DNA of 64,000 nucleotides from Phycisphaerales bacterium (GCA_029246705.1 JAQWMQ010000017.1:1-64000); one strand, 5' to 3'; shown: positions 16,218 to 25,955, numbered from the stretch's first letter. A program made the numbers and translations. The notes: generated by a model not told the origin, from the letters alone.

Positions 16218-17227
16218 GAGCCGACTCCCGAATCACCCGGAGGCGTGCTGGGCGGTGCTGCCTTGGGAGGACGCTTGCGATTGGCACCTGGTTTCATCGC
16301 GAGACCCGATTCCGGGTCGGTGACGGCACGCAGGAACAGGTCCTCGAGGGATTCACGGAACGGCTGGACCGAGAGGATCGTTCGAGCCTCGGTGCGCAGT
16401 CGATCGAGGATCGGCTGGATCGACTCGGGGTCCGCGGTGGGAATCACCAGCTTGGTACCCGCATCGGGCACCTCGATGGTCGAACCCTTGAAGTCCGCAA
16501 GCCAGTTCGGAGCATCACCGGCGATCAGCACCTCGTATCGCTGGCTGTCCGCGGTGAGGTCGCCGATCGACCCCTGGGTGGCGACCTCACCCTTCACCAG
16601 GATCCCGACGCGGTCACAGACCAGCTCCAGTTCGGACAGGATGTGGCTGTTGACCAGGACACTGCGACCTTCGTCCCGCATCTCGACCAGGATGTCGCGG
16701 ATCTCGCGACGACCAACCGGGTCCACGCCATCGGTGGGCTCATCCAGCAACACCAGTTCGGGGTCGTTGACCAGGGCCGCGGCCAGTCCGATTCGCTGCT
16801 GCATTCCCTTGGAATAGGTCCCGATCCGGGAATCGGCCCAATCGGTCATCATCATCTGTTCGAGCAGCTTGTTGGTTCGTCTGCGGCGGACCACCCGGGG
16901 GATCTTGCACAGGGCCGCCGAGAACTCGATCGCCTGTCGACCGGTCAGCCAGTGGGGAAAACGGTGGTGCTCCGGAAGGTAGCCCACCCGGGTGAGCGTG
17001 GACTTCCGTCCGATCGGATCCCCGAGCATGGTGCCTTCGACGTGCGTCGCCCGGACCACGGTCATCAGGATCTTGACCAGCGTGCTCTTTCCCGCCCCAT
17101 TGGGTCCCAGGAGCCCGTAGATCTCCCCGGGATGCACCTGGATGTCGACGTTTCGGAGCGCATGAATGCGACCCTTGTAGATCTTGGAGACGTTCTTCAG
17201 ATCGATGGATGGTGTTTCACTGACCAT
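16214..17227 (-). CDS. ABC transporter ATP-binding protein
   Basis: 337 residues from the ATG at 17227; an upstream in-frame start at 17338 would add 37 residues with no resemblance to ABC proteins, so I reject it. Walker A is GLLGPNGAGKST, the signature motif is YSKGMQQRIGLA, Walker B is ELVLLDEPTDGVD, with the switch His in VNSHILSELE. The C-terminal 100 residues match the regulatory extension seen in CcmA/NatA-type ATPases. It powers the permease encoded immediately downstream (four-base overlap). The last 25 residues are rich in Pro, Lys and Gly and probably disordered. Confidence 0.92.
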   Translation of the reverse strand: MVSETPSIDLKNVSKIYKGRIHALRNVDIQVHPGEIYGLLGPNGAGKSTLVKILMTVVRATHVEGTMLGDPIGRKSTLTRVGYLPEHHRFPHWLTGRQAIEFSAALCKIPRVVRRRRTNKLLEQMMMTDWADSRIGTYSKGMQQRIGLAAALVNDPELVLLDEPTDGVDPVGRREIRDILVEMRDEGRSVLVNSHILSELELVCDRVGILVKGEVATQGSIGDLTADSQRYEVLIAGDAPNWLADFKGSTIEVPDAGTKLVIPTADPESIQPILDRLRTEARTILSVQPFRESLEDLFLRAVTDPESGLAMKPGANRKRPPKAAPPSTPPGDSGVGS

Positions 17228-17404
17228 GAGGAAGGTTCCTGATCGGACTGCTGAAAAGAGAGCCAGAGCATACTTGAGATGCTGTGGATCGGCCCGCAAA
17301 AAGATGCAGGGACGGCGTTCGAACCGGACTGGGAACAAGTCGCCTGATCAACAGAAGACCTCGGTAGAAGACCTCGGCGGCCGAAGGCGATACCGTGTAG
17401 CACC

Positions 17405-19450
17405 ATGCCATTTCCATCACTCGGCAGCTTCATCAAGGAACTCGATGCGCAGGGCGAACTGCTTCGAGTCACCTCAGCGGTCTCCCCGATCCTCGAGATC
17501 GCAGCCATCGCCGACGCCCAGAGCAAGTCCCCCGCCCCGACCCGCAGCGAGGTCGCGGCATCATTCGACCCCAATCACGCCGATCTCGGTGGCAAGGCGC
17601 TTCTTTTCGAGAACGTCGAGGGCAGCGACTTTCCCGTGGCGATCAACCTCTGGGGCAGCTACCACCGGATGGAGATGGTGCTTGGTTCCGACTTCGAGTC
17701 GATCGCGGCGCGGATCGCCTCGCTGACCCGACCGGTTCCACCGCGTTCACTGGGCGAACTGATCGCAAAGGCCAAGGAATTCCTTCCGCTGCTGAGGATC
17801 CCCCCTCGAAGCGTTCGCAAGGCGCCCTGCCAGGACGTGGTCAAGCTGACCGAACGGGGTGAGGTCGATCTCACCCGACTGGGCATCATCAAGGCGTGGC
17901 CACTGGACGGAGACCCGGCCGCGGTCGGCTATCCGATCAGCGCCCGGGACTCGGGCACCGAAAAAGGCGAAGGGCGATACATCACCCTCGCCGGCATGCA
18001 CACCGTCCATGCCGATGATGCGGGCACGAAGAAACCCTCCAGCCACAACATCGGGATGTACCGATCGCAGCTCCTGGACGAGACGCATCTCGCGATGCAC
18101 TGGCACATGCATCACGATGGTGCATCACACTGGCGCAGCTGGAAGAAACTCGGCAAACGGATGCCGATCGCGATCTGCCTGGGCGGCGAAGCGATCCTCC
18201 CCTACGCCGCGACCGCCCCACTGCCCCCCGGCATCTCGGAACTCCTGATGGCCGGATTCCTCAACGGCCGCGGCATTCCGATGGTCCAGGGAAAAACGGT
18301 TCCGATCCGCGTGCCCGCCAACAGCGAAATCGTCATTGAAGGCTGGGTCTCGACCGAGTGTGGTCCGATCGGCTGGGACCCCGACTCCAGCAAGGACCCA
18401 CTGGGCCCGGGCGCGGTGTTCGAGGGCCCCTTCGGCGACCATACCGGTTTCTATTCCCTGCCCGATCGCTACCCGATCGTCGAAGTGACCGCCGTCACCC
18501 ACCGACAGGAAGCGGTGTATCCGACCACGATCGTCGGTGCTGCTCCCATGGAGGACTACTACCTCGGCAAGGCGACGGAACGGGTGTTCCTGCCGCTGTT
18601 GAAGACGATCGTCCATGACATCGATGACTACCACCTGCCGCTCTTCGGCTGCTTCCACAATTGCGCGGCCATCCAGATAAGCAAGGCCTACCCGCTTCAA
18701 GGTCGACGGGTGATGCATTCGGTCTGGGGCGCGGGGCAGATGGCCTGGACCAAGATGATCATCGTGGTGGACGGCGACGTCGAGATCCATGATGAACGCG
18801 CGATGTTCAAGGCCATGCTCGAACAGTGCGACTTCCGATGGGACCTGGTGTTCGCGGAAGGACCACTGGACATCCTCGACCAGGCCGCACCGGAACTCGG
18901 TGCCGGGACGAAGATCGGCTTCGATGCCACGCGCAAGATGAAGGGTGATCGCCTTCGAACCGATTCACTCGAAGGACCCGGAATCGATTCGGTCGAGGAA
19001 CATCTCGCGGCCACCACAGGGTTGAATGTTCCGCAGGGCCCGCCGACGGTCCACCCGGACTGGGGTGCACGGCGAGTCACGGTGATCGGCCTGCCCGCGG
19101 AAACCGCGCAGTCGATCGTGGCCCAGACCGTTCTCGACACCTGGCAACGCCTGGGCGAGTCGTCCAGTGCCGCCGACCTCGTGCTGGTGGTCGACGACAC
19201 GGTCAAGCTGGACGGATTCGACGAGGTACTCTTCGAACTGACTGCATGTGCGGACCCGGGGCGCGACCTGATCGTGGACCAGGCGACCGAAGGCCGCCGA
19301 ATCGCCTTCGATGCGACGAGCAAGGCGCAGGGCACCCATCCGAGCGGTGCTTCGGTCAGGCGATACGCACCGAAACAGGCCATGCCGAAATCGGTTCTCG
19401 AGGAACTCGGGTCTCGTGCCCGGGCGGTGGGGCTTCCTGAAGACCGCTGA
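17405..19450 (+). CDS. UbiD-family decarboxylase (menaquinone-type)
   Basis: 681 residues, longer than the roughly 490 of E. coli UbiD, as for UbiD-like proteins annotated in menaquinone synthesis. It opens with FPSLGSFIKELDAQGELLRV and contains the family motifs NLWGSYHRMEMVLG, EGPFGDHTGFYS, the ATERVFLPLLK segment and SVWGAGQMAWTKMIIVVD. The enzyme would use prenylated FMN, made by a UbiX partner not seen here, to decarboxylate an aromatic acid. The C-terminal 150 residues are an extension with a second small alpha/beta domain. A quinone-pathway role agrees with the UbiE-like methyltransferase at 9712, but other aromatic acids are possible. Confidence 0.85.
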   Translation: MPFPSLGSFIKELDAQGELLRVTSAVSPILEIAAIADAQSKSPAPTRSEVAASFDPNHADLGGKALLFENVEGSDFPVAINLWGSYHRMEMVLGSDFESIAARIASLTRPVPPRSLGELIAKAKEFLPLLRIPPRSVRKAPCQDVVKLTERGEVDLTRLGIIKAWPLDGDPAAVGYPISARDSGTEKGEGRYITLAGMHTVHADDAGTKKPSSHNIGMYRSQLLDETHLAMHWHMHHDGASHWRSWKKLGKRMPIAICLGGEAILPYAATAPLPPGISELLMAGFLNGRGIPMVQGKTVPIRVPANSEIVIEGWVSTECGPIGWDPDSSKDPLGPGAVFEGPFGDHTGFYSLPDRYPIVEVTAVTHRQEAVYPTTIVGAAPMEDYYLGKATERVFLPLLKTIVHDIDDYHLPLFGCFHNCAAIQISKAYPLQGRRVMHSVWGAGQMAWTKMIIVVDGDVEIHDERAMFKAMLEQCDFRWDLVFAEGPLDILDQAAPELGAGTKIGFDATRKMKGDRLRTDSLEGPGIDSVEEHLAATTGLNVPQGPPTVHPDWGARRVTVIGLPAETAQSIVAQTVLDTWQRLGESSSAADLVLVVDDTVKLDGFDEVLFELTACADPGRDLIVDQATEGRRIAFDATSKAQGTHPSGASVRRYAPKQAMPKSVLEELGSRARAVGLPEDR

Positions 19451-19549
19451 TCGGGCGTGAAGACAAATCGTGAAGAACACGGCCCTTCGAGAAGCACGTT
19501 CATCCAGAGCACCAGAATGCGTCGCTGGCAGAGAGAGGAGGACTGAACC

Positions 19550-19972
19550 ATGCCGATGGCAGCGAAACCCGAATCAGATCGAATGGTTCTGGTTCGCCTG
19601 ATGGCGGGGGCAGCACTGCTGGTGGTCGTGGCCCTGGGACTGGGAAGCCGAAGTGAACTGTTCCGATCGATTCCGGTGCTTGGACACACCTTCGGGGATG
19701 CCGCCTGGGCAGCGGCAGCCTACGCATCCATTCGGATTCTCTTTCCTGCTGCGGCAGTCAGGTCGGTCGCGATCGGTGCGATCGTGATCGCCTTCCTGGT
19801 CGAATGTTCACAGCTCTGGCATCCAGCGTGGCTGGACGAACTGCGCAGCAACGGGCTCGTCGCCCTGCTCATAGGTCGAGGGTTCCTCTGGGAGGATCTC
19901 CTGGCCTACGTGGTCGGGGTCGCGGTGATCGCAACCCTCGACCGGTCATTCAGGAAATGGGTCTTCGCCTGA
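19550..19972 (+). CDS. DUF2809 family membrane protein
   Basis: 140 residues with about four hydrophobic segments. The pattern VECSQLWHPAWLDELR followed by a short hydrophobic stretch, GRGFLWEDLLAYVVG and a final membrane segment is characteristic of DUF2809. GAGGAGG lies about eight bases upstream of the ATG. The function of the family is unknown. It is convergent with mltA, with only two bases between the stop codons. Confidence 0.75.
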   Translation: MPMAAKPESDRMVLVRLMAGAALLVVVALGLGSRSELFRSIPVLGHTFGDAAWAAAAYASIRILFPAAAVRSVAIGAIVIAFLVECSQLWHPAWLDELRSNGLVALLIGRGFLWEDLLAYVVGVAVIATLDRSFRKWVFA

Positions 19973-19974
19973 AC

Positions 19975-21249
19975 CTATTGATCGAGGTAGGCGATGGAAT
20001 CCGGCTTGCGGAAGATGTAGTACATCGTGCCTTCTGAGAACTGGCCACCGGCAAGGACACGTGCCTGGGGTCCGATCCCCATGAAGAGATCACACCGACC
20101 GGGGGCGACGATCGCGCCTCCGGTGTCCTGGTCACAGACCAGTCGCACGAATCGACCGGTCCCACCGGAGGATTGCACTGCCTTGGTCTTCACCAGTGCG
20201 ACCGCACCAGGCGGATAGACCGACTTGTCGGTGGCGATCGATGCTCGCGTCGTGACTGGAACACCGAGGGAACCGGCAGGCCAGTTGCCACCGTCGTAGC
20301 GCGTGAAGAACACGTAGCTCTCGTTTCGGTCGATGAGACGATCGACGGTCGCCGGATCGCGTTCATAGAAGGCCTGGATCGCCTTCAGGCTGAGACCTTC
20401 CTTGGGAATCAGGTCTTCCCGGATCATCGACTCGCCGAGCCCGGTGTAGGGTCGATCGGTCTTGCCGGCGTAGCCGACATGGATCTCGGTTCCATCAGGC
20501 AGCTGGATGCGGGCCGAACCATTGACCTGACAGAGATAGGCGTCGAGTCGGTTGGGGAGCCAGACCAGTTCCTGCCCTTCCAACATGCCGCTGGATTCGA
20601 TGTCCACCCGGGAGGGACAGTCGACGATGCGGCCTTCGGGAGTACGCATGCCGAAGGGGACACCCGCCGAGGAACTCATCAACCACTCGGGTCGCCGGTG
20701 CAGCGGATGCGTGAATTCGGCCGTGCGCTCCAGGCTTCCCTTGAAGATGGGTGCGTAGTAGCCGGTGAAGAGCACCGTGCCCTCGTCATCCCACCCCACG
20801 GTCTGGTAGACGTCGAAATGGGCGACGACCTGGCGAGCAAAATCATCGGCGCTGGTGCTCTGCTCGAGGATGTCCTGCAGGTGCACGATGCTGGCCTGGG
20901 CCCGCTCATGGGTGATCGAGTCCTGCTGGGTCTTGAAGGGGAACTTCGAGCGACTCGAGGGCTTGGCGTACCAGCCGCGACTCTGTTCGAGTGAGTGGGC
21001 GAGCCCCTGCTCCCGAGCCGAATAGGCCTCGACCAGCAAGGGACGGACCTGACGAGCATCAATCTTTCGCAACGCCTGCTCGCCCTGGACCAGTGGCCGG
21101 TCGTAGCGCGGTTTGCCGGTTTCGGGGGTGGAGGAGCAGCCGGTGGACAGGAGCGCTGCCGCCAAAAGGCCGTAAAGCGGTAATCGAACCCTTCGGTTTC
21201 CGAAGAGTCTGGATGACGGGTTTGGCGTGATTCCTGTCTTGAACAGCAT
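19975..21249 (-). CDS. mltA: Membrane-bound lytic murein transglycosylase A
   Basis: 424 residues from the ATG at 21249, which has AAGGGA six bases upstream; an ATG at 21264 has no ribosome binding site. A lipoprotein signal ends in the lipobox LLSTGC. The MltA domain includes VLFTGYYAPIFKGS and EFTHPLHRRPEWL; the C-terminal 3D domain carries the aspartates of its name in VCDQDTGGAI and RCDLFMG. The enzyme cleaves the MurNAc-GlcNAc bond of peptidoglycan with 1,6-anhydro ring formation, anchored to the outer membrane. Its presence supports a peptidoglycan-containing Gram-negative envelope. Confidence 0.9.
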   Translation of the reverse strand: MLFKTGITPNPSSRLFGNRRVRLPLYGLLAAALLSTGCSSTPETGKPRYDRPLVQGEQALRKIDARQVRPLLVEAYSAREQGLAHSLEQSRGWYAKPSSRSKFPFKTQQDSITHERAQASIVHLQDILEQSTSADDFARQVVAHFDVYQTVGWDDEGTVLFTGYYAPIFKGSLERTAEFTHPLHRRPEWLMSSSAGVPFGMRTPEGRIVDCPSRVDIESSGMLEGQELVWLPNRLDAYLCQVNGSARIQLPDGTEIHVGYAGKTDRPYTGLGESMIREDLIPKEGLSLKAIQAFYERDPATVDRLIDRNESYVFFTRYDGGNWPAGSLGVPVTTRASIATDKSVYPPGAVALVKTKAVQSSGGTGRFVRLVCDQDTGGAIVAPGRCDLFMGIGPQARVLAGGQFSEGTMYYIFRKPDSIAYLDQ

Positions 21250-21415
21250 GAAACATCCCTTCATTTCACGGGAGGAGCACTTCTTTGGTGCCGAAACAAC
21301 GGACCAGTCCGAATAATCGACCGAATGCGCCCGATCCCTGCAAGCGATCCTTCATCAAGAAGGCGGTTTCAAGAGGATCGACGCTCAGGGGTTCCGGCTC
21401 GCTACACTGTAGGAG

Positions 21416-21436
21416 ACGGATCCATGCCGGATCCGT
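21416..21436 (+). other. Short hairpin in the tatA leader
   Basis: ACGGATCC (21416-21423) pairs perfectly with GGATCCGT (21429-21436) around loop ATGCC, 16 bases before the tatA start. It could affect translation initiation or be chance. Confidence 0.25.
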
Positions 21437-21451
21437 GGGCGGAACCACCCG

Positions 21452-21766
21452 ATGACCAGTGACTTCACTATGCCGTTTGACATCGCCACCCAACAGACCC
21501 TCGCCTTCGGGATTCCCGGTGGCTGGGAATGGGGTGTCATCCTCGTGATCGGACTCCTCATCTTTGGACGAAGGCTTCCTGAAGTCGGTCGCTCCGTGGG
21601 CAAGTCGATCGTCGAATTCAAGAAGGGCATCAAGGGCATCGAGCACGAGATCGAGAGTGAAACCTCGAAATCCGCTGGTAAGGCCCAACTGAAGGATGAT
21701 TCGCCGGATGGCGCACGAAGTGCCATGTACGAGAACGCGGCAGAGGGATCCTCCAAGGACGCCTAG
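21452..21766 (+). CDS. tatA: Sec-independent protein translocase subunit TatA/TatE
   Basis: 104 residues. One N-terminal membrane segment (WEWGVILVIGLLIF) is followed by the conserved FGRRLPEVGRSVGKSIVEFKKG amphipathic region and a charged, disordered tail, the TatA plan. TatA forms the pore of the twin-arginine pathway, which exports folded proteins such as the DUF1501 protein at 2307. No tatC is in the window. An internal ATG at 21470 is an alternative start. TatB-type function is less likely because the hinge has the FG pair of TatA. Confidence 0.9.
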   Translation: MTSDFTMPFDIATQQTLAFGIPGGWEWGVILVIGLLIFGRRLPEVGRSVGKSIVEFKKGIKGIEHEIESETSKSAGKAQLKDDSPDGARSAMYENAAEGSSKDA

Positions 21767-21914
21767 GTCGGGAGACCGGCACCCCCGCCAACGGGAATCG
21801 ATCTCCCATCGCAGCATGGAGCAGGACCAACCACGGGGCAGGCACCCCGGGCGATCGAATGGTGTGTGACGCTTCCACCGAAGCAGGCGCCCCGCTCTGG
21901 TCCGCAGGAATCTC

Positions 21915-24137
21915 GTGAGCACACCTCAGGATCTTGAAGTCAATACCGAGTCGTTCGAGCCCCCGGCACCCGCGGGGCTGCTTGCGTCGGCGGTGGCCAA
22001 CTACATCCATTCCGCCCATGAGCCCATGAACATGGTCGATGCTCGACCTCGGGATCCGAGGGCGAGCATGGCTCGAAAGCTCGACGATGTCGCCAGCAGC
22101 CAGACCGATGCCTCCGCCATCGCGAAATCGATTCACGGGTTGCGTGGGTGGATGCACTGGATCATGGCGATCGGCATGATCCTGTCGGTGGCGGCAGGGG
22201 CACTGGCGGCGGTCGGCAGTCTTGACGTGGAAGGTGGCGACCCCGTCAACATCTTCTGGCTGCTCGGAGCGGTCCTGGGTGGCCAGACCATCCTGTTGAT
22301 CCTCTGGCTGCTGATGCTGGTCTTCGGCGGGCGCCTCCTGAGACGATGGTCCATAGGCGGGTTCCTCCTGGGTTTTTCCAGCTGGGTCGCCGCGCGGGTC
22401 GGCATCGGTGGCGGCTCCACGGGCTCTTCACGCAAACGACAGGTCCAGTCGGCGGCAGCCGCGGTCGCGGAAACCGACTTTGGTGGCAGTCGAACCCGGT
22501 GGTTGCTCGGCACCCTCACGAACCTGGCGTGGCTGGCATTCAATATCGGCCTGCTGGGTTCCCTGATCGGTGCGCTGTACGTGCGTCAGTTCGATTTCGG
22601 CTGGGAGACCACGATCGGATCGGATGCCGCGTTCGAACGTGCCACCGAGTTCGTCTCCATCGCACCGGAATGGGTTGGATTCGAAGTCCCTGACCAGGCG
22701 CAGGTCCTCGAGGCACGCATCGATCCGGGTACGGGACAACTCACCGCCGAGAACGAGACGACACGAAAGGCCTTCAGCAGTCTCCTGATCGGCAGCGTGG
22801 TCATCTACGGCCTGGCTCCGCGGTTCCTGTTGTTCATGATCTGTCTCATGATCTGGCGAACCACGCGCAGGCGATGGCGCCCTTCGGTCGACTCGGCACG
22901 ATTCACGCTGTTGCGTCGCCTGACCGAACCGCAGGCCGTGAAGGTTGATTCCGATGACACGGGAATCGCCGAGAACACACCCCCCGAAGAGGAAGAACCA
23001 CCACCGGTCGATCGACAGACGATCGGTTCGGCGATCATCGGCATCGAACTGCACATGCCAAGCTGCGGCTGGCCTCCGCCGTGTGGTGCACCGGTCGAGG
23101 ATCTCGGCATGGTGGAGAGTCGCGAGGACCGCATCGCCACGGTACGCATGCTGCGGTACTCGACCACGCTGCCCGCCCGCCTGGTGATCATCGCCGACAT
23201 CTCGACCACCCCGGACCGCGGCATCGCCCGATCGATCGAACTGGTGCATGAAGCGGCGGACCAGCCGAAGCTGATCGTCATCCTCAGCGGTGGCGCCAGG
23301 TTCCGGGACCGCGTTGACGCATCCGCACTCGAAAGACGGATCGGTGACTGGCGAACCATGGTGAAGAACATGGGCGTCGGCGGCGAGATCCATGAAGTGG
23401 ACCTGGACAACCTCACCGCGGCAAGTCGGGCCCAGCTGAGTGAAGCGGTGAGTGGCAGTGCGCGACCGAACCTGCCGATCGAACGAGGGCCGGTCGCCTC
23501 GATCGACGCGGCATTCGCGGAGATCAGCGCGCAGGTACGCCGGTGGCACGACGCCCCCACCGACAAGGAGCGACTCGCACTGCACAAGGCGGTCGCGCGA
23601 TGTGCCGAAGCGGAAACCGGGGGCCGCCTGCTCGGGACCCCCACCATCGAAGCGTTGACCAGGGATCCCCGCGAGGCGATCGTGGAAGCCGGCCGGGGCG
23701 TCCTTGCGATGCTGCCGGCTCGACTTCTTGCCTCCGGACGATGGGCCTCGATCGGAGGCACGGTGGGAGCGCTCGCCTGCCTGGCCACCGCAGGCACCGT
23801 CGCACCAGCCGTGCTTGCCGCACTTCCGGTCTGGCTTGCGACCGGAGCGGCATCCGGGGCGGGACTTGCCGCACTGAAGGGGCCGGATGAAAGCGATGCC
23901 ACCGACGAACTGATGGAGACGGAAGGCCGGTTGCGAGGCGAAGCGATCGCCGGCGCAGCGATGCACACGGTGCTGCTCACCTTCCAGGGGCGAGGCGAAC
24001 GCACCATCCAGGAGATCATGGAGAAGGTGTTCCAGGGCGATCCTCCGGAGCTTCCCGATTCCGAAAGTGCGGCCCATGCCCTGAGTCGCTGGCGTTCGAA
24101 GATCGTCATTGCAGATCACGAGTCGAGATCCTCATGA
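21915..24137 (+). CDS. DUF2868 domain membrane protein
   Basis: 740 residues from a GTG start with AGGAA four bases upstream. There are four strong hydrophobic segments: WMHWIMAIGMILSVAAGALA, ILLILWLLMLVFG, a segment near LAWLAFNIGLLGSLIGAL, and LLIGSVVIYGLAPRFLLFMI; with LTNLAWLAFNIGLL they match DUF2868. The C-terminal half is soluble and ends in a small hydrophobic, glycine-rich region (about residues 620-655). It overlaps the downstream DUF3482 GTPase gene by four bases. This gene pair is known from proteobacteria and is of unknown function; the arrangement suggests a membrane receptor and its GTPase. Confidence 0.8.
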   Translation: MSTPQDLEVNTESFEPPAPAGLLASAVANYIHSAHEPMNMVDARPRDPRASMARKLDDVASSQTDASAIAKSIHGLRGWMHWIMAIGMILSVAAGALAAVGSLDVEGGDPVNIFWLLGAVLGGQTILLILWLLMLVFGGRLLRRWSIGGFLLGFSSWVAARVGIGGGSTGSSRKRQVQSAAAAVAETDFGGSRTRWLLGTLTNLAWLAFNIGLLGSLIGALYVRQFDFGWETTIGSDAAFERATEFVSIAPEWVGFEVPDQAQVLEARIDPGTGQLTAENETTRKAFSSLLIGSVVIYGLAPRFLLFMICLMIWRTTRRRWRPSVDSARFTLLRRLTEPQAVKVDSDDTGIAENTPPEEEEPPPVDRQTIGSAIIGIELHMPSCGWPPPCGAPVEDLGMVESREDRIATVRMLRYSTTLPARLVIIADISTTPDRGIARSIELVHEAADQPKLIVILSGGARFRDRVDASALERRIGDWRTMVKNMGVGGEIHEVDLDNLTAASRAQLSEAVSGSARPNLPIERGPVASIDAAFAEISAQVRRWHDAPTDKERLALHKAVARCAEAETGGRLLGTPTIEALTRDPREAIVEAGRGVLAMLPARLLASGRWASIGGTVGALACLATAGTVAPAVLAALPVWLATGAASGAGLAALKGPDESDATDELMETEGRLRGEAIAGAAMHTVLLTFQGRGERTIQEIMEKVFQGDPPELPDSESAAHALSRWRSKIVIADHESRSS

Positions 24138-25546
24138 GCGAAAAAGAAGACATCTTCCAGATCGCAGTCGTCGGGCACACCAACGCCGGCAAGACGTCAC
24201 TCATGCGAACCCTCTCCCGTGACGCGGGTTTCGGCGAAGTATCGCCCAGCCCAGCGACCACCCGCGAAGTCACTTCGATCGCACTGCTTGCCGATGGGAT
24301 CCCCCGAGCTGATTTCCGGGACACCCCCGGGCTCGAGGATTCGATCGGACTGCTCGAGCTTGTCGATCGACTGCGAACCGACCGTCGGGATGACGGGCCG
24401 TCGCTCATCGAGCGGTTCCTCGGGAGCCTCGAAGCCGCGGACCGCTACTCCCAGGAAGCCAAGGCACTGCGCCAGGCCCGGATCGCGGATCTGGTTCTCT
24501 ACGTGATCGACGCGAGAGACCGTGTACTGCCCCGCCACCTGGACGAACTTGAACTGCTGACCCGTTGCGGGCGACCGGTTCTCCCGGTCATGAACTTCGT
24601 CTCGGACGACACCAATCGCAATGAGGAATGGCGTGACGCCCTTGCGCGTCTGGGCCTGCACGCCACCGCATCTTTCGACACGGTCATCTTCGATGCCGAT
24701 GACGAGCGACGCCTGTTCGAATCGATGCGAGTGCTCGCCGACGACCATGCCGAAGCGATCGATGCACTCATAGAGGATCGAAAACGTCGGCGCAGGCGTT
24801 CGATCGATCGAGCCGCCAATGCGATCGCCGAACTCCTGGTCGACTCCGCCGCATACGTGGTGGTGGTCGCACCATCGGATGAAGCAAAGGACGACGACGA
24901 GATCCGATACCAGCAGTTGGAGGCCGAGGACAGCCTGCAGGCCGCGCTTCGAAAGCACGAGCGATTCGCCCACCGAACCATCCTGGCGGACTTCGAGTTC
25001 ACCGACGAGGATCCCGAAGCAGCCCTGCTGGAATGCACCGAAGGGCGACTCGGGATCGACCTCTTCTCGAAGGAGGCGCTCAAGTATTCGGGAGTGGGTG
25101 CGACCGCGGGTGCAGCGGGCGGCGCCGCAACGGGAGCGGTCATCGACCTCGCACTTGGCGGCATGAGCCTCGGTGCGGCAGCAGGAATCGGCGCGATCGT
25201 GGGCGGCCTGCTGGGTTCGACGGCGGGACAGGGACGTCGGCTTTACCGACGACTTCGGGGCGGCGACGAACTCCGAGCCGGTGACGGGACACTGCAGGTG
25301 CTTCTTGCGCGGTCACTGGATCTGGCCCGCGCACTGTGTTCCCGGGGGCACGCGGACACCCGCAGCATCGCGATCCACGAAGTCGTCCTGAAGGACGACT
25401 TCCTGAAGACCGTCCTGGAAACCCTTCGCTCGGCGCGAAGCCACCCTTCGTGGTCGAGGGTCGATCGCGTGGGCCCGGACAGCCAGGGGCGTACCGCGTT
25501 GATCAAGCGGCTTGCCCGTACGATTCGGTCGAGAATCGTCGACTGA
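24134..25546 (+). CDS. DUF3482 domain GTPase
   Basis: 470 residues. The N-terminal 150 residues form an Era/TrmE-like GTPase: P-loop VVGHTNAGKTSLMRTL, switch Thr in PATTREV, and DTPGLEDS as the G3 motif. The usual NKxD is replaced by a segment reading NFVSDD, so base recognition may differ. DUF3482 follows, with a glycine-rich hydrophobic hairpin at about residues 320-365 (GATAGAAGGAATGAV, AAAGIGAIVGGLLGS) that probably inserts into a membrane. Overlap of four bases with the DUF2868 gene indicates coupled translation and a shared complex. Confidence 0.85.
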   Translation: MSEKEDIFQIAVVGHTNAGKTSLMRTLSRDAGFGEVSPSPATTREVTSIALLADGIPRADFRDTPGLEDSIGLLELVDRLRTDRRDDGPSLIERFLGSLEAADRYSQEAKALRQARIADLVLYVIDARDRVLPRHLDELELLTRCGRPVLPVMNFVSDDTNRNEEWRDALARLGLHATASFDTVIFDADDERRLFESMRVLADDHAEAIDALIEDRKRRRRRSIDRAANAIAELLVDSAAYVVVVAPSDEAKDDDEIRYQQLEAEDSLQAALRKHERFAHRTILADFEFTDEDPEAALLECTEGRLGIDLFSKEALKYSGVGATAGAAGGAATGAVIDLALGGMSLGAAAGIGAIVGGLLGSTAGQGRRLYRRLRGGDELRAGDGTLQVLLARSLDLARALCSRGHADTRSIAIHEVVLKDDFLKTVLETLRSARSHPSWSRVDRVGPDSQGRTALIKRLARTIRSRIVD

Positions 25547-25648
25547 CCACCTGAAATCATGACGTGAAGCCTCTTTCTAAAGCCTCGGAACGGCCTTCGC
25601 CACGGACGGTGGAACAGCGATGCCGAGGAACGGTATGATGTCCGGTCC

Positions 25649-25722
25649 GGGCGATTAGCTCAGCTGGCTAGAGCGCTGCCGTCACATGGCAGAGGTCGGA
25701 GGTTCGAGTCCTCTATCGCCCA
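25649..25722 (+). tRNA. tRNA-Val (anticodon CAC)
   Basis: 74 bases, complete cloverleaf: acceptor GGGCGAT/ATCGCCC, D-arm AGCTCAGCTGGCTAGAGC, anticodon stem CTGCC/GGCAG with loop GTCACAT (anticodon CAC), T-arm GGAGGTTCGAGTCCTC, discriminator A. The first base of the loop is G rather than the usual pyrimidine. No CCA is encoded. Confidence 0.92.
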
Positions 25723-25730
25723 TTCGAATG

Positions 25731-25762
25731 AAGGCCTTCAGCAACGCGCTGAAGGCCTTTCT
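25731..25762 (+). terminator. Intrinsic terminator of tRNA-Val
   Basis: A perfect 12-bp stem (25731-25742 with 25748-25759), loop AACGC, followed by TCT, starting eight bases after the tRNA. Confidence 0.75.
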
Positions 25763-25955
25763 CATGGTCTGAGAGGCTGGCGGTAGGCGACGCAGGATGG
25801 CAGCTGGGCGTCGAGCACACGTGATCCGACCCTCGACCGATCGGTCCTGAAACATGACCCACCGCACGCGTACAGTCTGCCTCCCAGCGGGCTCAGGGTT
25901 GATTTCTGGAAATCTCGCTCCCGTTGGCCAGATCCTGCTTTAAGCTGATCAGATC

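Noticed and set aside
17228-17338. N-terminal extension of the ABC ATPase
   Set aside because: The extra 37 residues do not resemble the family and the ATG at 17227 starts directly before the conserved ABC sequence.
22428-24119. Minus-strand frames of 430-560 codons opposite the DUF2868 gene
   Set aside because: Antisense shadows without a start site; the plus-strand gene has a ribosome binding site, membrane segments and a coupled partner.
25649-25722. tRNA-Asp (anticodon GTC) reading of the same gene
   Set aside because: A five-base-pair anticodon stem CTGCC/GGCAG places CAC, not GTC, in the anticodon, and the A discriminator fits valine.
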